A DNA stretch of 64,000 bases from Eulemur rufifrons (lineage: Eukaryota > Chordata > Mammalia > Primates > Lemuridae), in assembly GCF_041146395.1 (NCBI RefSeq), contig NC_090989.1, positions 50,308,501-50,372,500 of the forward strand. Reading direction: 5' to 3'. Of this stretch, positions 1 to 13,084 are shown one piece after another. The notes beneath the pieces were generated by a model, which was given only the letters and a program-made list of their open reading frames with translations, made no database searches and had not been told where the DNA came from. Position 1 is the stretch's first letter. The number at the start of each line of letters is the position of its first letter. A program made the position numbers and the translations under genes.

Positions 1-925
1 AAAGCCTATGGATAAATCCTCTTTGCAGAAGAAAAGCCACATTACTTCAGCCCTATTAGTTCAGAAGCATTCAACTACATGGTATAATTGGGCCAAGTGG
101 ATATCAAGGCTATTGAACACAGGAGGGAATTAAAAATTCATATTAGTTTGTATATTAAACCTCAATCATAAATAAATAAAACAAAAAAAGTTGACCAAAA
201 AAAAGATATTCATAAGCCTTTCCACTAAGAAGACAAAAAGGCCTAGATACAATAAGAAAATATTGATCAAGAGGAAAATAAAAAGCCCGAGATTTCAATT
301 TTGATCTCAAGATATCATTTTCCACTAAAAAGAATCAGAAATTATTGAAGCAATGGCTAATTCCAGGTTTGGAAAAGGAAATGTTGAAGATGAGCCTGAC
401 AGCAAGGAATCCATCACAGACTATTGTGGTCATATAAGATTAAAGAAGACCCAACTTGAAAAGCCTCTTCATGCCAAAGATGGACAAAATGAGTATCAAT
501 AAAAATAAAAACTGCAATGGACTTATGCCAATCAATTATGTTAAAATCCAAGAATATAAATGATATTTAAAATATATATATATTAATTACTTTGGATGAT
601 GGTAGATAACTAATTCATTACTTAAAAATGATAAATTAAGGGAAACCATCAAGCATTTAATATGTCTCTCCTACATAAAACAAACACTCAAGATAACAAT
701 ATACTTGACTGTAACCTCAAAAGACACAGACAACCCAATATCACATGCCTCCTGAAAGACAATATAATGCCACATATTAAGTTTTTTGCCAAACGTTGCA
801 AGCCTGAATCAGATCAAGACATACAAGCAATACGATTTTTCACAAATAAATTCAAGAACAAAAATCAGTAAAAGGGGTAACTTATACATTAATAGATATG
901 CAAAAATGAATACATTGTTTTGACC
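1..925. other. unassigned AT-rich sequence, probably old repeat remnant
   Basis: No gene is supported. The short open frame at 662-871 has no recognisable domain. The A-rich text runs directly into the old repeat-like tail at 926-1140, so part of this stretch may be the upstream body of that repeat. I could not assign a family. Confidence 0.3.
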
Positions 926-1140
926 TTATTTGGATTCTGATTCAAACAAACCAAATATACACAAACTATTGTTTCATTGGGGAACTTTGACCAGGAACTT
1001 GATATTTGATCATATTAATGGGTTGTTTCTAATTTTTTTTTAGATATGATAATATTGTGGCTATGTTTAAAAGGGAGTCTTTATCTTTTAGCAATATATG
1101 CTGAAATATTTACAGATAAAATTATATAATGTGTCGATTT
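926..1140 (+). repeat. ancient dispersed repeat, tail of an old L1-like family
   Basis: The order of phrases 'ttggattctgattcaaac', 'cttgatatttgatcatatta' and 'ttgtggctatgttta', followed by 'gctgaaatatttacagat', matches a very common degenerate mammalian repeat tail that I remember from many loci. The exact family name is not certain. No coding content is seen. Confidence 0.45.
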
Positions 1141-1690
1141 TAAAAGAAAAATAATACCATTCTGAGGTGACAGAGTAAGAGGGAGTGGAGATGAAGCAAG
1201 ATCAATATCAAGATATATGTCATATCTTAGATGCATTTACCCACTCTCAAAAGGAACAAATAACAATAATATCTTGCAAATTTTCTTCTTGGAATATTTT
1301 CTATGTTGACATGATTGAAATGAAATGTAGAATTTGCCTTCCATTTATAATGTTAAAAATTCAGTTGTATAAACCAAAGAGAATTTCAGAAATTTTATCA
1401 AATATTGTGCAATTACAAGTTCAAACTTAATGAAATTGTATGTCTCTCATTCCATCCTTCCTCTCTTATTCTCTCTTTTTTACACTTATTCCCTATTGTT
1501 TGCATTTTATATTCTTTTTCATGTTATGTACTTTTTGCTCTCCATTTATTTCTTTATCAAATAAATTCATCTTTAAGAAATCTTTATGTAGAAATGCTTT
1601 ATGAATGTCCATGGTGAGTATCAAACTTCAGAAAGTTGGACCTAGTAGTAAAAAAAATATTCAACTGCAACAGTTACTCTGTAGTACAGT
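1141..1690. other. unassigned sequence
   Basis: T-rich and A-rich text with no recognisable repeat, RNA gene or protein domain. Short open frames at 1185-1430 and 1405-1617 are low-complexity and look like chance. Confidence 0.3.
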
Positions 1691-1699
1691 TTTTTAAAT

Positions 1700-2140
1700 A
1701 GTTATCTACTGGTTTATGTATATTCAACCACAACAGCAACACCAGAGTTCTCACATGGTCCACTGTTAAATAACTCAGCATAATAAATTTAGCTGTTTTC
1801 ACATGAACCACTGATGCGCAAAAATAATTTCCTGCTAATCAGTAATAATGACTATATACCCAATGAGTCACCGTTACACTTTAAGAAGAAGACTGGGCTA
1901 ATGCATGAATAATTATTGACCTGATTAAGTGTCCAATCCTGCTCTTGGGGAAAAAAAGTGCACATCATTTAACAATTCAGCTGTATATTGTCTGTGCGAT
2001 AAAAGCAAGAGGTAATTTGGATAACTAATGCACCAGCTAAATTTCGTTAGGCAGTTCCCAAAAGTAGATGATTTCCATCACCCTTAAACATTTCAGGAAC
2101 CTACATTTTTCTCTGCCTCGTGTCCTTAATGTGCTGCCAA
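1700..2140. other. repeat-free segment, candidate conserved noncoding element
   Basis: This stretch lacks any repeat signature that I recognise. It has many TAAT-type cores ('ctaatcagtaataatgac', 'tgaataattattgacc', 'ggataactaatgcacc') and keeps several CpG dinucleotides ('gatgcgcaa', 'gtgcgataaa', 'tttcgttag') in an AT-rich background. That texture is common in developmental enhancers. It is only a candidate: conservation cannot be judged from one genome. Confidence 0.25.
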
Positions 2141-4930
2141 CTATTTTCTTTTTCTTTTTTTCCCCTAGAGGGAAAGGGAAAAAAGAATTAGAGAAAATGA
2201 AGTAGATGATAGGGTTTTATCTGTCTCTCAGTTAAGAGGGCTTGGGGTTCAGAGAAAAAGCTATTACAAGTTAGCACTACAGAACATTCCTCTGCAAGGC
2301 TATGTTTGAATGCTATTAGAAAGGTAAGCCTTTTTGGGAAACAAGAAATACACAGGATTCCATTCCAGATATTTAACAAAGATCAAGTTGGAGTGTGATG
2401 AAGAGCTAAGAGCTATTATTTGACAGGTTACTGTTGTCTCTGATCAAATTGTTAGTTGTGTTTGTTTCTCTAAAATTATCCTCCATTAAGTACAAAGAGA
2501 GAGCGGTTTTGCTCTCCAGAAATGTCTTGACATTGTAAATCAGATCAGAGATATAAAAAGGGCTGCAATCTGGAAAGGATAACAATACTCCATTTATGAA
2601 TGAGTGTGGTGAGATTGTGAATGCTACATTAATAGGCGGATAAATACAGTGAGTCACCAAAACATTCTTAAAATTAAGATTTATCGTGAAGAACTAGTTT
2701 GACCCCTGCAGCAAGCCAGTTGGAATAGCACCGTGACAAGATTCACCGTATACCACTATTTAAAATTTTAAATTCTACTGGGAGAAGAGGAATCAATCCA
2801 CAATCAGTTAAGGGACATGAACCGCAAACTAATGTTTTTTCTTTCAAAGGAGGTATTTCTTACCCATTATGATAGGAGGCGCTCATCACACAGACTACAC
2901 CAGAGCTAGCTAAATAACAGTAGAAAGTATCCCTGCAACTGACATGTGACCAAAACAACTCTGGGGACCACGACAGACGACACAAGGGCCTTGCAGAATA
3001 TCTGAAAACCTTTAGTGCAGCTCTGGAGAGGGCACAGAATTTTCAATGAATGTTGCATTTGGATACAATCAAAGATGGAAAACAATGAAAAAGCTAGGGC
3101 CATCTTCCTTTTGGGCATGCTGTTTTTGTATCAGTTCTGCCCATTTCAAACTATTCATTTTAACTTTAAGTGCAAATGTGAAGCTACCTCCAAGGCAATT
3201 TAAAACAACAGAGTAATATTGAGTTTGGGTCTCATGAGGCAAGTATATCTATAAGTTGTTTGCACCTCAGTATTAACTCCAGGCTTTACTCATTTAACCT
3301 TTCAACTTCTTGTTTATTGAATGATATTCTCTCACATCATGCCATGAGAATACTACTGAGTTTCCCATTGTATTACATCAATTATTCACTGAGAATGTTC
3401 TGCTAACATCAGACTGTAAATAATACTTCTGTATTACAGCACCAAGCAATAATTATTCTTCATTTTGATGACTCTTGGTCGTTAATAAAATGGGTACATA
3501 ATTATCAGTATACTCTGTTTAGAAAGATAAATCAATATATAATATATTTTAGATGATTACTATGCCAAATATCAAAATATAAAACTGTAATGAATAAAGG
3601 ATAATTTGATTTATCAAGAAAATTTACTGGCCTGAAGCTATTTATTCTCCACTGTGTTGTACAAATTAGGTACTATTATATCAGCATAATAATACTTATC
3701 AAAATTTAATATAGATATTTTGAATCCTAAAGAAACTCAATATGGTGTTTCTTTCTCTGGAATAGACCTTCCATATTTGCCTAGGTATAGATGAAGCAGA
3801 AATGGTTCTGAAGGGTTCAAGAAAAATATCAGATGAAGATACCTTAATATTTCTACATACAGAGATAAAGTTTATGTTTCTCTTAGATTGATTCAGTATG
3901 GCAGGCTTAGTGTTGCTCATGAGTTCTGAGGATTCTGTTAGTCTGCCCCTATCTTAATTCTGAACCCTTCTCTTCAGGGCTTGAATATCAAGAGATCTGA
4001 AATATATATCCTACCCTCTAGCCTAGTTAAGTCTCTGGATTCAGCTAGTTCATATAAATGCATATTCTTTATCTCATTGGTAATCTGAAAATATATCTCC
4101 CTTACTGGAATTTCATTAATATTATCAATTCTCCCTTTTGGTTGGAATCACTAACTTAGTGAGATTTGCCTTCATAGTGCTGTAGGGAAATATGAGATCA
4201 CTTCCCACCTCTCTTTCTCAAAGTTACTCTCAAGTTACTTTGAAAATCCACTGCAATTATGCATTCTCAGGGTATAGCAAATTAGTGCATGGTCTAGAGC
4301 AGAGAAGGAGGAAAATATGTTGGTGAAAGAAATCTTTCATTATATTTTAAATATCAAGTTGAATATTTGCTTATAATCATAGGTCAAATCTTTAAAAAAT
4401 TTTCTTTGCCCACCACTTCCAAAAAACATTTTGAAATAAAAATTAGAGAAATAGTAAAATTTTAAAAATTCACCAGAAGAACTAAATTGGATAAATAAGG
4501 AGTGGAGAAATAAAAATATTATTCCAGAAAAACTTAGCTAAGGAAAATTCTTACAGTATTACGAAAACTTCCTGTCTACTAAGAGAAAAAAGGAAAAGCC
4601 AACACTTGCATTGTTCACATTATCAAAATTTGGAAAGCTGATTGTTACAAAGATACAGTTTCCCTAGCACATAAGATCTAAAAGGAACAAGTAGGTGACA
4701 AATATTTTCTCTGGATCAACACAGATTTCCTTGAGATCCCATAAGGAGCCCATAACAGGCTAGCATAGGCTAAGACAGAGAGGTCTTTGGCTCTTTGCTT
4801 TGATCCATTTGACAATATATTTTTTAAAAAAATATGAGGTATTTCCAAATAACTCCTTAACTTTTGTTGTGTCTCTTGGATGATTTGTGCGTATTCCTCC
4901 ATGGAAAGCAAACTTAGCACTATCAGAGAC
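2141..4930. other. unassigned single-copy or very old sequence
   Basis: I read this stretch on both strands and found no domain, RNA gene or clear repeat. The frames at 2188-2379, 2406-2660, 2906-3118, 3699-3920 and 4678-4956 have no family features. Low-level remnants of old L1 or MIR may be present but cannot be named. Confidence 0.3.
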
Positions 4931-4933
4931 TTG

Positions 4934-5400
4934 TGATGGCTAATTTTATATGTCAATTTGAGTGGGACACGGGGTGCTTCTGGGTGTACATGTGAGGGTT
5001 ATTCCTGATGAGACTAATATCTTAATGGGTGGACACAGTAAAGTACATTGCTCTTCCCAATGGGAGTGGGCATTATGTAACGCATTGAGGGACCCACTAA
5101 AACAAAAGGCAGAAAAAAGAGGAATTTGCCCATTTTTCTGCCTCATTGCTTGAGCTGGGACATCTCATCTCATCTTTTCCTGCTCTCAAACTGAGATTTA
5201 CTTCATTAGCCCCTCTGGTTCTCAGGTTTTCCGACTCAAAATGAATAATTACATCACCTGCTTTCCTGAGTCCTAGGCCTACACCTTGCAGATATGAGAT
5301 CATAATTTTTTAACCTCAATACCTCATAACAAATCTTATCTGTATACTGTCTCTCTATATATCTCCTATTGGCTGTGTTTCTCTGGAGAATCGTAATAAA
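4934..5400 (+). repeat. ancient mammalian dispersed repeat (gatggctaattttatatgtc family)
   Basis: It opens with 'gatggctaattttatatgtc' and 'gagtgggacacggggtgc'. It carries 'tgagggttattcctgatgag' and 'ctgagctgggacatc'-like text in the middle and ends with 'tgtgtttctctggagaatc'. These landmarks, in this order, belong to a well-known old mammalian repeat, but I do not trust my memory of its name. A copy in the opposite orientation lies at 24190-24545. The open frames at 4946-5303 lie inside it and are not genes. Confidence 0.7.
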
Positions 5401-6680
5401 AAATTCAAAAGGATAATTTCAAATACTTAATATCTAAAATTTTGCTCTACTTCCATCACAGGCTGTTGCCCTTTCTTCATTCTTATTGACACCTCCTACA
5501 CTACAAGAAGAAGAAAAAGAGGCAAATGTTAGTTCTATAACTTCTTTGAAACTCACTTCAAAGATTTAGTGGGAAAAAAAGATGAGAAACATAGACCTAA
5601 TTGAACTCTGCCAGACACTGCAGATTTCTATTTTCCAGTCTGTCCATGCCCTCTTACAATTCATTTTAATTTAGCAGGCATTTACTGAGCACCCTCACGT
5701 GACTGTGCCCAGCCACTGCTCAGACAGGGTTCAGAGAGTGCTAGGAATGGTGAGGATTGAAAAAGAAATGCATAGGATGACTTCTTCCTAGAGAACCATA
5801 CATTCTTAAAGAGAGAGAACACCCATAGATTTTTAAAAAAGGAGAAAACTCTTATATAGCAAATGATAAGGACATAAGTAAAAAAATACAAAATAATAAG
5901 ATTAGAGGAGAAAAACTCACAGAAGACGTAGGACTTGGACCAGATCTTGAAATAAAATTGCTAATCTAGGCATAGGGAGCCGCATTAGCCAACATATGGA
6001 AAAAAGAATAAATATTAAACTATTGTTGGGGAGTAAGAACTGAATACTGGGAAAACTGAATACTGTAGAGCTGACAGCAGGTAATAAACATGGATAGTAA
6101 TAATTAGCAGTAAATTAAAGAATGATGATATACAGTTGTTAGAGAAAGAAGTATAGGAGTTCCCCTAGATTAGTAAATGTATGTAATTTATATGCTATAT
6201 GTCATCACATAAATTCTTGTACTATAAACTGAGACATTGTTTTGTTTCCACATCTAAGTGAGTCTGCAGAAATTACAGAGGTAAATTTTATTTCCTCTCC
6301 ACACTGACTGGCAGGGTGAGTCAGAAATCCTGGCAAGCTTTGAGGGCAATACATATTTTACTTTTGCTTAAAAACATTAGCAGCTATTAAAATAATTCTC
6401 TTCATTTCATCTGTTATACAATAGACAGGAAACGCATGGAAAGAAAACACATATACCCAGAATCCATTAGTCTTTTCACAGCTGGGGAGAAATGAAACCC
6501 TGCTTTATCAAAGTAATTGGGTTATTATATGAGACTAACTTCACTCCAAACCCCTTTTCTCTCTGAGGAGAATTCATAAGCAACCAGTTTTTCATATTCC
6601 CACCATACTACACCCCCTTTTAGGAATATTTACTTTATACCTTAATAGATAATACATATATTTTGTAGCTTAAACTATCA
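5401..6680. other. unassigned sequence with faint old repeat text
   Basis: Around 5670-5900 the phrase 'gcatttactgagcaccctc' and what follows look like the same old repeat class as 6690-7260, but too decayed to claim. Nothing else is recognised and there is no supported gene. Confidence 0.3.
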
Positions 6681-6684
6681 GCTT

Positions 6685-7265
6685 ATTATTCATTCAGTAA
6701 CTTTGTGAATACCCACTCTATTTCAGGTGCTCTTATAAGGATAGAAATACCGTGATAAATGCAGAGACTAAACCCAGTCCTTGCAGAACATACACCCCAA
6801 TGAAGAAAGACAGCAACAAAGAAGTGAGCCAAAAGCAGATATGATGATTTCAGGCTGTGGTTGGTGCTATAAATAAAATAAGCAGGGTGATATGATAGAA
6901 GGTGATAGGAAGGAGTCAAGACCTTCCTTTGAGCAAGGTGGTCAAGAAAGTGATCCCTGAGGAGGTACCTTGGAATTTAGCCCGAGGGATGTAAAGATAG
7001 AGGAGGAAGCAGAGGAAGAACATTCCAAACAGAATAGCAAATGCAGTAGTCCTGAAGCAGCTGCACAGAGCCTGGTGTGTTCAAGGAACAAAAAAGGGGA
7101 CCATATAACTTGGCTGCAGGAAGTAGTACAGAGAATGAATTGCATGAACTTGGAAGCTGGGAAAAGAAGCCATTGTGTACAATTTTGTAGGATTTGCTTA
7201 CTAAATTGGGAAGACAAGAGTAGATCAGGCAAGAGGTTGAGGAATACAAAAGAAAAAACGAAAAT
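6685..7265 (+). repeat. ancient mammalian dispersed repeat (L2/MIR-age)
   Basis: A recognisable series runs from 'ttcattcagtaactttgtg' through 'gataaatgcagagac' and 'ggtgctataaataaaataag', then 'agtgatccctgaggaggt', 'cattccaaacagaatagcaa' and 'gtgttcaaggaacaaaa'. The series matches a common L2-age repeat of mammals. The frames of 77-110 residues on both strands here (6686-7284) are overlaps of this repeat and not genes. Confidence 0.6.
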
Positions 7266-7509
7266 GATTCTCATACAAGGTTAAAAAGAATCTTCTAAAA
7301 CCTTCTTGTCTTGAAAGAATCTGTACTCTTTAGTTTGCCAGTTTCTTAAGTAGGGAATTTTATTTTTAATTAGCTATTTTAAGCTGCAAAAGGCTAACAA
7401 CAAAAATGAATTAAAATTTTATTTTCTCTTTGCCCTGGACTTTTTCCAAGAATGTATATACAAAGGAATCTAGGTGGAAAATTTTCAAACCATTACTCAA
7501 ATAAATTAG

Positions 7510-7700
7510 ACAAGTGTTTATTAATCGCTTGCTACGCACTTCACTATTCCAGGCACTGTGGATTTACCAAAGAAGACAGAAGGCATGGTTTCTACCTCCA
7601 CAGAACTTTTAAGCCCTTTGAGAAGACCTCTATATAAATGTAAAAATTAGATAGCAGTGCTATGACAAATATGTCAGCAGAAGGGACTAGAGCACAAATT
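7510..7700 (+). repeat. ancient dispersed repeat, same class as 6685-7265
   Basis: The text 'gtgtttattaatcgcttgc' followed by 'ctattccaggcactgtgg' and a remnant 'gcatggtttctacctcca' repeats the start of the element at 6685. It is strongly diverged, and the right boundary is unclear. Confidence 0.45.
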
Positions 7701-8089
7701 GTACTCTTAATTTTTTTTAAAGATTGTGGAATGATATAAATACCACTGTGGGGTGAATTCATCTAAAAATATTGTATGAAGTATTTGAGGCAAAGTCCAA
7801 TTATAAAAAAAGGGGGGTGGATTTCTAAATAAGGGGTAACATTCACTAAGTTGGAATTTAGTATTGACTTTCTAGGGGAAAGTAGAGACTCTGGCTGAAG
7901 GTTTGCCCTAGAGAATGAAAAAGACTGAAGGTAAGTAAGCAAGGAAGGACAACTTAATAAAAGGCCTGTACAATAAGACTGAGGAATTTGTATACAGAAG
8001 TCAGCAGAAAACTGCCACATTTTTAAACAGTAAGCATAAAAACGGATTTTTTTCTGATAACATATAACAAAAATAGCAAACACATATAG

Positions 8090-8215
8090 TGCTTCCCATA
8101 TGATAGGTACTTTAAATCGTCTCCTTAATATCCTTATAGTAACTCTCTGAGGTAGATCATTAACTCAGGTAACAGTAAGGAAACTGTGGCACCAAGACTA
8201 TCAAGCTTGACTGTT
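8090..8215 (-). repeat. MIR SINE fragment
   Basis: Antisense MIR order is visible: 'ataggtactttaaatcg', a 'taactctctgaggtagatca' block and 'aggaaactgtggcacca'. The copy is old and partial. Confidence 0.55.
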
Positions 8216-10650
8216 GTCACCATAGAATCTTTCATAAAACCAGGTGCAGAAACCCACAGGGTATCTCTTGCAGATCAGGATTTTGACATTTTCAAATATG
8301 AGGCATTGCACCTAATCTATGAGCAAATGAGCTAAAGCAAAAGGAGACCAGAGTGAAAGATCAATGTGAAGGGCAAGGCACCTGCAAGTAGGGGCCTATA
8401 CCTCAGTGCTACAGTGAGAATGGGGAGGAAGGTATCACTGCGAGGGATCTTGTAAAGAATGATTTTTCAAGCTTAGTAAATATGCATATACCAAGTGAAA
8501 GAGAAGAAGGAAGAACAAATGTGTTCACTTAAGAAACTCGGAGGATGATAGTGTATTTGGCACAAATGTAAAAACCAGAGATAAGAGTTACTTAGTGGTG
8601 AAAAATGGCGGGGCTCTGGACATAGAGATGTAAAAACTTCCCTGGAAAGCTATTCAAAGGTGGCTGTGAAGCAATTAGAGAACCATTTTAGAGCATCACA
8701 CCAAGTAGAATTTAAATCAAAGTAACTGTTTCTCTCATTGTCTTTTTTAGCTTCAAATTTTACTGCAAAGATTAAGATCAAGAAGAGATGTTGGTTTAAC
8801 TTTAGATGAACTGCAGCAGCTGTGTCTAAGACCAGTCATTCTCGCAGGTGATGGGGTCAAGCTCTACGTTAGCATGACATTTTATTCAAACTGAGCTGCC
8901 CATCTGCTCTCCTAGGCTAATAGTGCTGTCGTTCACAAAAAGAGCATATCCTGATCACCTATGACTAGATTTGGGAAGCAGACAGGCAAGAAATGATGGA
9001 TGGTTTTGCATCAGCAGACTGCAGAGTAGGAATGGGGGAGGACAAAAATGGGAGTGAGGAAAGTTTATTGGAGAGTGAAAAAAAGGCCAGCTTTCCCTTA
9101 ATTAACCCTTTGGTTCTTTATTATTTCATCCCTCTTATCTTGGGGCTTAACCCCATTGAGAACCTCCATCTCACTTTGATTTTAAAGCTGTTTTATTACA
9201 GCAATGATGCGTAAGGGAACCACATGCTGAAGTCTCCTATTCTATCTCAGAAGACCCAGGGCAATAGATTCTAATTAGTACTGGTATAGTCTGCCCCCAA
9301 AATCACAGGGATGGTCACTGAATTTTTAAAATAATCAATTTGCTTATGATCCTGTTCTGACCATCTTTCCTTTCCCTCTCACAAGGAAAAAAAAACAAAA
9401 CAACAAGAACAAAGTTATTACAAAAACTTAGTTTAACCTCAGCCTTGAAGACAGATCAGTTTAAACTTCTTTGAGTTGGCAAAGATCCCATAGAAAAAAA
9501 TACTGTATCAGGGAGCAAGAAAAAGGGATTCTTCCCTCTCAAGCCACAGAGATGCCATATGTTCCACAGTTCATGAGGTAAACTTGGAAGATAAATCTTG
9601 AATAGCCAACCTAGTTTCACCTCAGCAAATCATCAGTCTACAAATAATAATCTGAATAAAGATTCATGGCACAAACCTAACATTTCATTTTATTGATGTA
9701 GCCTGCATAATGCAGATACTTTGGGGCCAATATCTAATTTGTTACCAGATTTTACTCAAGACATATATTTATGTAATAGAAAAAGCAGACTCTTGTATCA
9801 CATGTGATATATGTAACAGTTTACTTGCTTGCCTAATAACACCATATCACTGTTGTATATTGCAAATGAAATCTATAAAACTATAGACTGTACATTGTCT
9901 TTTAAACACTGTAGCCAGAAGGAAAATAGCTAACTACTATCTGCAATTCTCATGTCACTTCCTTTATATTTCATTTTTTCTCTTTCTTTCTTTTTCTCTT
10001 CTTTTTTCCTTTTTGTCATTCAGAGAAGAATCTGAAACTGTTAGGTCCCACAAAGCCTTATTTGATTTTCTATTAGCTCCATAGATAGCCAGCAATCAAA
10101 ATAAAAAACATCAGGCTATTATTTTAAACCTGGATAGCCTACTAACTATATGGTTCTGTGAAACATATTCAGTAGACAATGTTTCCTTTTGTACTGACTT
10201 GCAATAAATTTGGCATTTCCTTTATGAAACAGCTTTCAAGTTTTTCAAAATGGTTGCAATTTGAAGTTACGAATGGTTTATTTATGTCTTTATAAATGTT
10301 TACCAAGACCCAGTCATCAAACTCTGTGCTATTCACAAAGACAGAACATATTAATTCTAAAATATAATATCCCTTAATCTCTGGTGGTAGCATTTTGTCT
10401 GACAAATCCATGGACTTAGTAGCTGACTTAAAAGAAATAACACTATAGTAACAACCTCAGAGGCCTCTCCACCTTAAGGGGACTGAAAGAAACTTGGTTT
10501 TCTTGGATGCCTGGCAGGTTACAGCCATGGAGGCAGCATTTGGGATACAGAGTCATTTTATTATTGGATCCTCTTACCTTATCTTCAAAGTCTCTGTGGC
10601 AGTAACTCCAATTCAGGTCAGTTAAATCTTCTTATGTAGAAAAGTTACTT
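8216..10650. other. unassigned sequence
   Basis: No gene, RNA or confident repeat is seen. A pyrimidine-rich run lies at about 9960-10015. The frames at 8993-9214 and 10169-10411 carry no recognisable domain. Confidence 0.3.
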
Positions 10651-10651
10651 T

Positions 10652-10812
10652 TGACCGAGCACCATGGCTCATGCCTGTAATCCCGGTGCTTTGGGAAGCC
10701 AAGGCGGGAGGATTGTTTGAGGCCAGGAGTTTGAGGTTACAGTGAGTAAGATCATGACACTGCATTCCAGATTGGGTGACAGAGTGAGACCCTGCCTGTG
10801 AAAAAAAAAGTT
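10652..10812 (+). repeat. 7SL-derived Alu monomer (FLAM type)
   Basis: A single-arm 7SL-derived sequence: 'gagcaccatggctcatgcc', 'gtaatcccggtgctttggg', 'gaggccaggagtttgaggtt' and 'cagagtgagaccctgcc', closed by an A run at 10801-10809. There is no second arm, so this is a free left monomer that predates dimeric Alus. Confidence 0.85.
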
Positions 10813-11525
10813 AATTTCTATAATAGAGTATGTGTATGTGGTGGAGGGCACATTATTGATGGCATCTGCTGCACAATTTACAAACAATTTACAACCAATT
10901 TTTTGTTGTTGGTTTTGCTGTCAAATGATGCTGGTAACAGACTGAAATAAATTCACTTCCCTGACTGGATTGCCTCACGTGGTGGAAGGAGTATTAGGAA
11001 AGCTTACTGAAATGAGCTCTCCATCAAAAGGTTAGCATCTGTTTTCTTGTTAACAAACATTAAAAATGGCCAGGTTTATTTTTGTTTGTTTTATTTTTCA
11101 CAGAAATAGTCATTATTCTTCATTCTAGCATATACTAGTACATAGTAAGGTAAAAACCCATATGATTATATCTCAGGTCATATATTGATGTAAAAAACCC
11201 CATTTCCCTTTCAATGACTCTTTTAAGTCATATTTGACAAATTTGGACCAATAAAATGTGACAGGAAGTCCACTAGAGACTTCTGAGGAACGTTTCCTTA
11301 CTGATATGAAATGAGACATACACGCTGATGTTGTCATACCTGTCTCTAAGGCCTGGAAGCACAACAGCCATCCTGTGATCACGAAGGGGACCAGGGGAGG
11401 ACAAGCCCAATACACGGAGGAAACAGAACAGAAAGATGGAAGGTCCCAAGCTCCTTGATGACATTTTAAATAAACCAACTGAGGAACTGCCCACCTTAGA
11501 ATATTTTATCATATGAGATTGTAAA
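10813..11525. other. old LTR-like or DNA-element text, unassigned
   Basis: Between 11230 and 11515 the text ('accaataaaatgtgacagg', 'gaacagaaagatggaagg', 'tccttgatgacattttaaat') resembles a decayed mammalian LTR, possibly MaLR class, but I could not settle the family. The overlapping minus-strand frames at 11173-11512 are inside it. Confidence 0.35.
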
Positions 11526-11529
11526 TATG

Positions 11530-12060
11530 CCTTATTTTTAAGCTATTTGTGTTTCTTTAAACATATAATAAAATTGACTTTATTTGATATACTATGGATT
11601 TTAACATAGGTATAGATTTGGTTAACCACTACCATGATCAGGATACAGAATGGTTCCGTCACCCTGAAAAGCTCCCTCATGCCATCCCTTCGTAGTCACA
11701 CCCTACCCCCACCAATGATTTGTTCTAGTAGTTTCCCTAATAGGGACTTTCTTAAGACAATCATGTTGTCATGAATAGGAATGGTTTTATTTTCTCCTTT
11801 TCAATCTGTATTCTTTTTTTTTTTGTTGTTGTTGTTGTTGATTTATTGAACTGAGTAGGACTTTTTCAGTATGATGTTGAGTAGGATGTTGGTAAGAGCA
11901 AATATCCTTGACTTATTCTCAGTCTCAGAGGGAAATCATTGTCTGTCATCATTACGTTTGATGTTAGATGTAAATCATTTGTAAATGCCCTTTATGAAGT
12001 TGAGCAAGTTTGCTTATATTCAGTTTGCAGAGTTTTATTTTTTTTTTTTAATCAAGAATG
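11530..12060 (-). repeat. antisense L1 fragment (3' part of an old L1)
   Basis: The plus strand reads as the complement of L1 ORF2 and 3' text: 'ttaaccactaccatgatcag', then after a (TTG)n tract 'gatgttgagtaggatgttgg', 'tcctigacttattctcagtc'-type text and 'ccctttatgaagttgagcaa'. The order fits two ORF2 segments with an internal deletion at about 11800. No coding capacity remains. Confidence 0.7.
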
Positions 12061-13080
12061 TATTGGGAAAGCATTTGGCAAAATTCAGAACATTTGTTTT
12101 TAAACTATTTGAGTTAAAACTTCTCTTATATGCAGCTGAAAACCTCCTAACTGGGGGAAAAACTCCATAATAAATTTGATCTTCAAATGGGAGAAAAAGA
12201 ATAATGAATTCAGGAGGGATTGGGAAGGTATTTTACTATTTATCAAAATCTATCTAAGAGTGCTTTAGTTTTTTGTCAAGAGGGCACTGAATATGCTTAC
12301 ATTTTTTTTTTTACATCTGAATTTCTAATACTCAGAAGCCATTGGGTTAAAAAGAGCCTGAATTTCTTTGATATACAACAGCAAGTGTACAGAGTTGAGA
12401 TTGCACCAGTCCTTCTCACAGAGAGTTCTTCTACCCATTAGTCAATCAATATAAACAAAAGATTGTTAGATACTCAAAGATCCAAAGCTCCATCATAGCC
12501 CACCTATTAGAGTAAGAATGTATGGGGTCACGTAATAAAGGGAAATGTGGTCCAAGTCTTTTTTTTACAGACAGGCTTGTCATTGTTTTCCAGTTTCTGA
12601 ATACAAAATCAGAATGGGTATGATTTATACTTGATGAAACTCTCCCATTGGTGTTCATGAAAAACTGGGTACACCCAAATGCAAAAGTCATAAATTGGGA
12701 AGAGCTCAATAGAAAGCCATCCTAAGACAGAAGTAGTATATCTAGGATTGGGCTTGAACAGGTGCAGACTGCACAAAGTAGCTACACAAATGATCCAGAT
12801 CTCTATGTCACCTACCACTTTTGTACCTATGTCTCTCCCTTAGCTCATATCTATGGCCTTACAGAGTGCTCACATGATCATCTATTAAAGGAAGAATAAA
12901 CTCAAGCATGGTTCATAGAATGGGTCTGCTTGTATGTCAGTCCAAGCTGAAAACTGACTGCTACTGTACTGTAGCCACAATACAGGGTAAAGACTGTACT
13001 GAAAGACAAATGAAAAAAATCCCCCAAAGCATAGAGCTTCAGCTGTATATCTGGTGAGCCACTTTCTTTTTACAAAACTT
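12061..13080. other. unassigned sequence
   Basis: No convincing repeat or gene. The frames at 12446-12818 and 12885-13100 have no known domain and sit in the same AT-rich background. Confidence 0.3.
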
Positions 13081-13084
13081 TTTA

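Noticed and set aside
6942..7284. Overlapping frames of 104 and 110 codons on opposite strands
   Set aside because: Both lie in an L2-age dispersed repeat and share no domain.
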